A DNA stretch of 54,250 bases from a virus: positions 1 through 54,250 of IMG/VR virus record IMGVR_UViG_3300017917_002358; one strand, written 5' to 3'. Under the pieces are notes generated by a model that was given only the letters and a program-made list of their open reading frames with translations, searched no databases and was not told the DNA's origin. Below are positions 53,501 through 54,250 of this stretch, piece by piece. Each line of letters opens with the position of its first letter. Position 1 is the first letter of the stretch. The translations under genes were made by a program, and so were the position numbers.

Positions 53501-54086
53501 ATCACGTATCTCATATTCAGCCACCGGTGGGAATCTGGTAGGAAAAAATGGTGAGCATTTGCTTTATGATACTAGTGGTGCAGTTATACTACGATCCACA
53601 TCTGGAAACATTGTTCTGGAGCCTAGTTCAGCAGTTACTCGTATAGTAGGCAGTGTAAATACTACAAGTAACTTAACTGTTGGGGGAAGTGTAGATATCA
53701 GCCAAGGGGTAACCTTAATTGGTACCACCACAGAAGAAATTACTTCTAATGCATCAGTGTCAGGCACCTATACTATTAACTACAACGGCGGAGTGTCTGG
53801 CAATGCTGTTCACTATTGGAATGCCATAACCAGTAATGTTACGGTGAACATAACCAATATGAACACTGCTAACAATCTAAGCACTACGTTTAGTATTTTA
53901 ATTAATCAAGGTGCCACACCATATGTGGCCAATGTACTACAAGTTGGAGGAGTTGCCCAGACAATCAAGTGGTTGGGGGCAACCACAGGCACAGGTACGG
54001 CTAACAACGTTAATGTGCAAAGTTTTACTCTACTACGCTATGCGGGTAGTTGGATAGTGTTGAGTAGCATCACACCCTACGGATGA
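50598..54086 (+). CDS. Long tail fibre protein
   Basis: 1162 aa. The N-terminal domain (MAISRVPGYSLLANLDRQGT, NYRVGINNSSPQYELDVSGN) is a typical fibre attachment start; YNIGTISNWWGTVYAANIQS is a motif of fibre shafts in aquatic T4-like phages and recurs as YSLGSADKQWKDLWVSNNTI near residue 465. The shaft is built from short (T/S)GN(L/I)xxxN(L/I) strands, suggesting a beta-helical trimer. A near-duplicate of about 40 residues (GAYHNFIGNITQSTSGG.VYFNTTGNI) occurs near residues 700 and 932. YSNVQVATYLPTY and YGNANVAAYLPTY near 575 and 622 echo YSNAKVATYLSNS in the 3580-4917 fibre. The C-terminus carries an all-beta domain. Confidence 0.78.
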   Translation: MAISRVPGYSLLANLDRQGTDLYITSSGQILQYWDVVNYRVGINNSSPQYELDVSGNIITSNGHIYTGANLSYNIGTISNWWGTVYAANIQSTALTGTLLTNSQPNITSVGTISNLSTTGNTYLTGNTTANGNLTVTNNLSAVNISAVSITGNLTGNLSGYVLQGDQPYISNLSNITVSNITVTGGNLNFAGNVSFTVLNSQQIFHNGNLVLDTGSNISVSGDVFGFGSNANINVSLPTTGVQAGTYQAPLITVDAKGRVTFAANAGISQVGNLFFSNTTISSDQDITLLTNTNGNIYLNAGNVGIVRVIGSDAFGLPAGDDSTRPPNPSTGYLRFSTTRQGIEYWDGTGWASPGQATISSQIISPDGAANTFALSSNTTVSGVLVSINGTIQRPVYSYDIINNNQIQFTETPLTTDIVEIRFMAPTAVTIGALSFGGTTAVTLDAANVNVMGNIIPTANVTYSLGSADKQWKDLWVSNNTIYIGGTAVTVVDGKLNVGGNEITPNLAAYSGDISANNVVANSFTTVGTVGTGNIAGVYTLSAINGIFSGNVITGGILTDNYYYANGTPVSFGGSSYSNVQVATYLPTYSGNVANVRLGVSGILTFPDGTTQITAAVGGGSSYGNANVAAYLPTYTGTVGASLVNSSGNILGRTLNINQITATGIFSTTALINTSANLLVGGTATLFGNTSHGRVGASTGAYHNFIGNITQSTSGGDVYFNTTGNILCGGNITAANITTTGNVLSANVITGNIVSATVVSTANTTIFGNLRVYSGQQAFGGSGNIQLIGSGGTAFLNLGITPGPGSPIIEMQNSGVTIPAMRFSASSSGGSNITLHSSGIVAGAYTYTNLIDSGSGADILLATRNLVVSGTGASPASVTMNINGTMTANVANIGVSANIGNLGANTLSVSGNVSLFGNTRFGTAGVVSGAYHNFVGNINQYTSGGNVYFNTTGNIIAADGTFNTLTTVSRISYSATGGNLVGKNGEHLLYDTSGAVILRSTSGNIVLEPSSAVTRIVGSVNTTSNLTVGGSVDISQGVTLIGTTTEEITSNASVSGTYTINYNGGVSGNAVHYWNAITSNVTVNITNMNTANNLSTTFSILINQGATPYVANVLQVGGVAQTIKWLGATTGTGTANNVNVQSFTLLRYAGSWIVLSSITPYG

Positions 54087-54090
54087 TACT

Positions 54091-54250
54091 ATGCCAACAC
54101 TGTCTAATCTAGGGTCTCAGGTACTTAACATCACAAGAGTTGCTGCGGATTATCTTCGCAGATTTGGTGGCGGCGCTGTTGCTACTCTGACGGTTGAATA
54201 TCTTGTCGTTGCTGGCGGTGGTGGCGGGGGTGGCGGTAACTCTAGTTTTA
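54091..54250 (+). CDS. Glycine-rich tail fibre/adhesin protein, N-terminal part (runs off right edge)
   Basis: ATG at 54091, four bases after the stop of the long fibre gene, opens a frame that continues to the window edge (53 codons). It starts MPTLSNLGSQVLNITRVAAD and reaches VEYLVVAGGGGGG, the entry to glycine-rich domains found in many phage fibre and adhesin proteins. Probably a receptor-binding fibre; most of the gene lies outside the window. Confidence 0.65.
   Translation, partial: MPTLSNLGSQVLNITRVAADYLRRFGGGAVATLTVEYLVVAGGGGGGGGNSSF

Noticed and set aside
1-54250. CRISPR arrays, tRNA genes, insertion sequences, integrase or attachment sites
   Set aside because: None seen on reading; the repeated DNA in fibre genes is coding and irregular.

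Overview
The window is the middle of a T4-like contractile-tailed phage (Caudoviricetes, myovirus morphology). Evidence is a connected set of T4-type proteins: late sigma factor gp55, recombination nuclease gp46/gp47, portal gp20, prohead protease gp21, scaffold gp22, major capsid gp23, and baseplate proteins gp5, gp6, gp25, gp26, gp53 and a gp48-like protein. The major capsid protein is only 389 aa and the fibre proteins resemble those of T4-like phages from aquatic bacteria, so an aquatic (cyanophage or pelagiphage-like, 'far T4') relative is likely. The sequence does not identify the host. No photosynthesis, tRNA, integrase or transposase genes were seen.

Layout. (1) 1-29618, minus strand: a late tail/baseplate module read right to left: gp48-like, gp53, a 1067-aa hub-like protein, gp5 spike, gp25, gp6, a 4717-aa giant protein, then four or five fibre-type proteins running off the left edge. 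(2) 29691-37700, plus strand: gp55, gp47 and gp46 interleaved with four AT-rich cargo genes (SGNH-like, glycosyltransferase-like unknown, short-chain dehydrogenase-like, radical SAM/SPASM), then a small basic protein and a PD-(D/E)XK nuclease. (3) 37701-38132: no convincing gene, but many perfect hairpins and two long-range helices, read here as a structured noncoding RNA on the plus strand. (4) 38133-39190, minus: gp26 and a small conserved protein with no ordinary start codon. (5) 39260-47546, plus: tape measure, portal, prohead core, protease, scaffold, capsid, closed by a strong terminator. (6) 47697-54250, plus: small virion proteins and long fibre proteins running off the right edge.

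How it works together. gp55 would direct host RNA polymerase to late promoters; octamers of the form GATAAATA/AATAAATA lie before most late transcription units, including a back-to-back pair between gp26 and the tape measure. gp21 would process gp22, the acidic core and gp23 (a likely site, LME, is visible in gp23). The minus-strand module builds the baseplate and spike. The giant protein sits just after gp6, where T4 has gp7-gp12, and carries a seven-repeat FG-GAP propeller. The most notable items are the structured RNA, the giant propeller protein, the ACG-start gene, the lytic-like domain at the end of gp5 and the cargo genes inside the recombination cluster.
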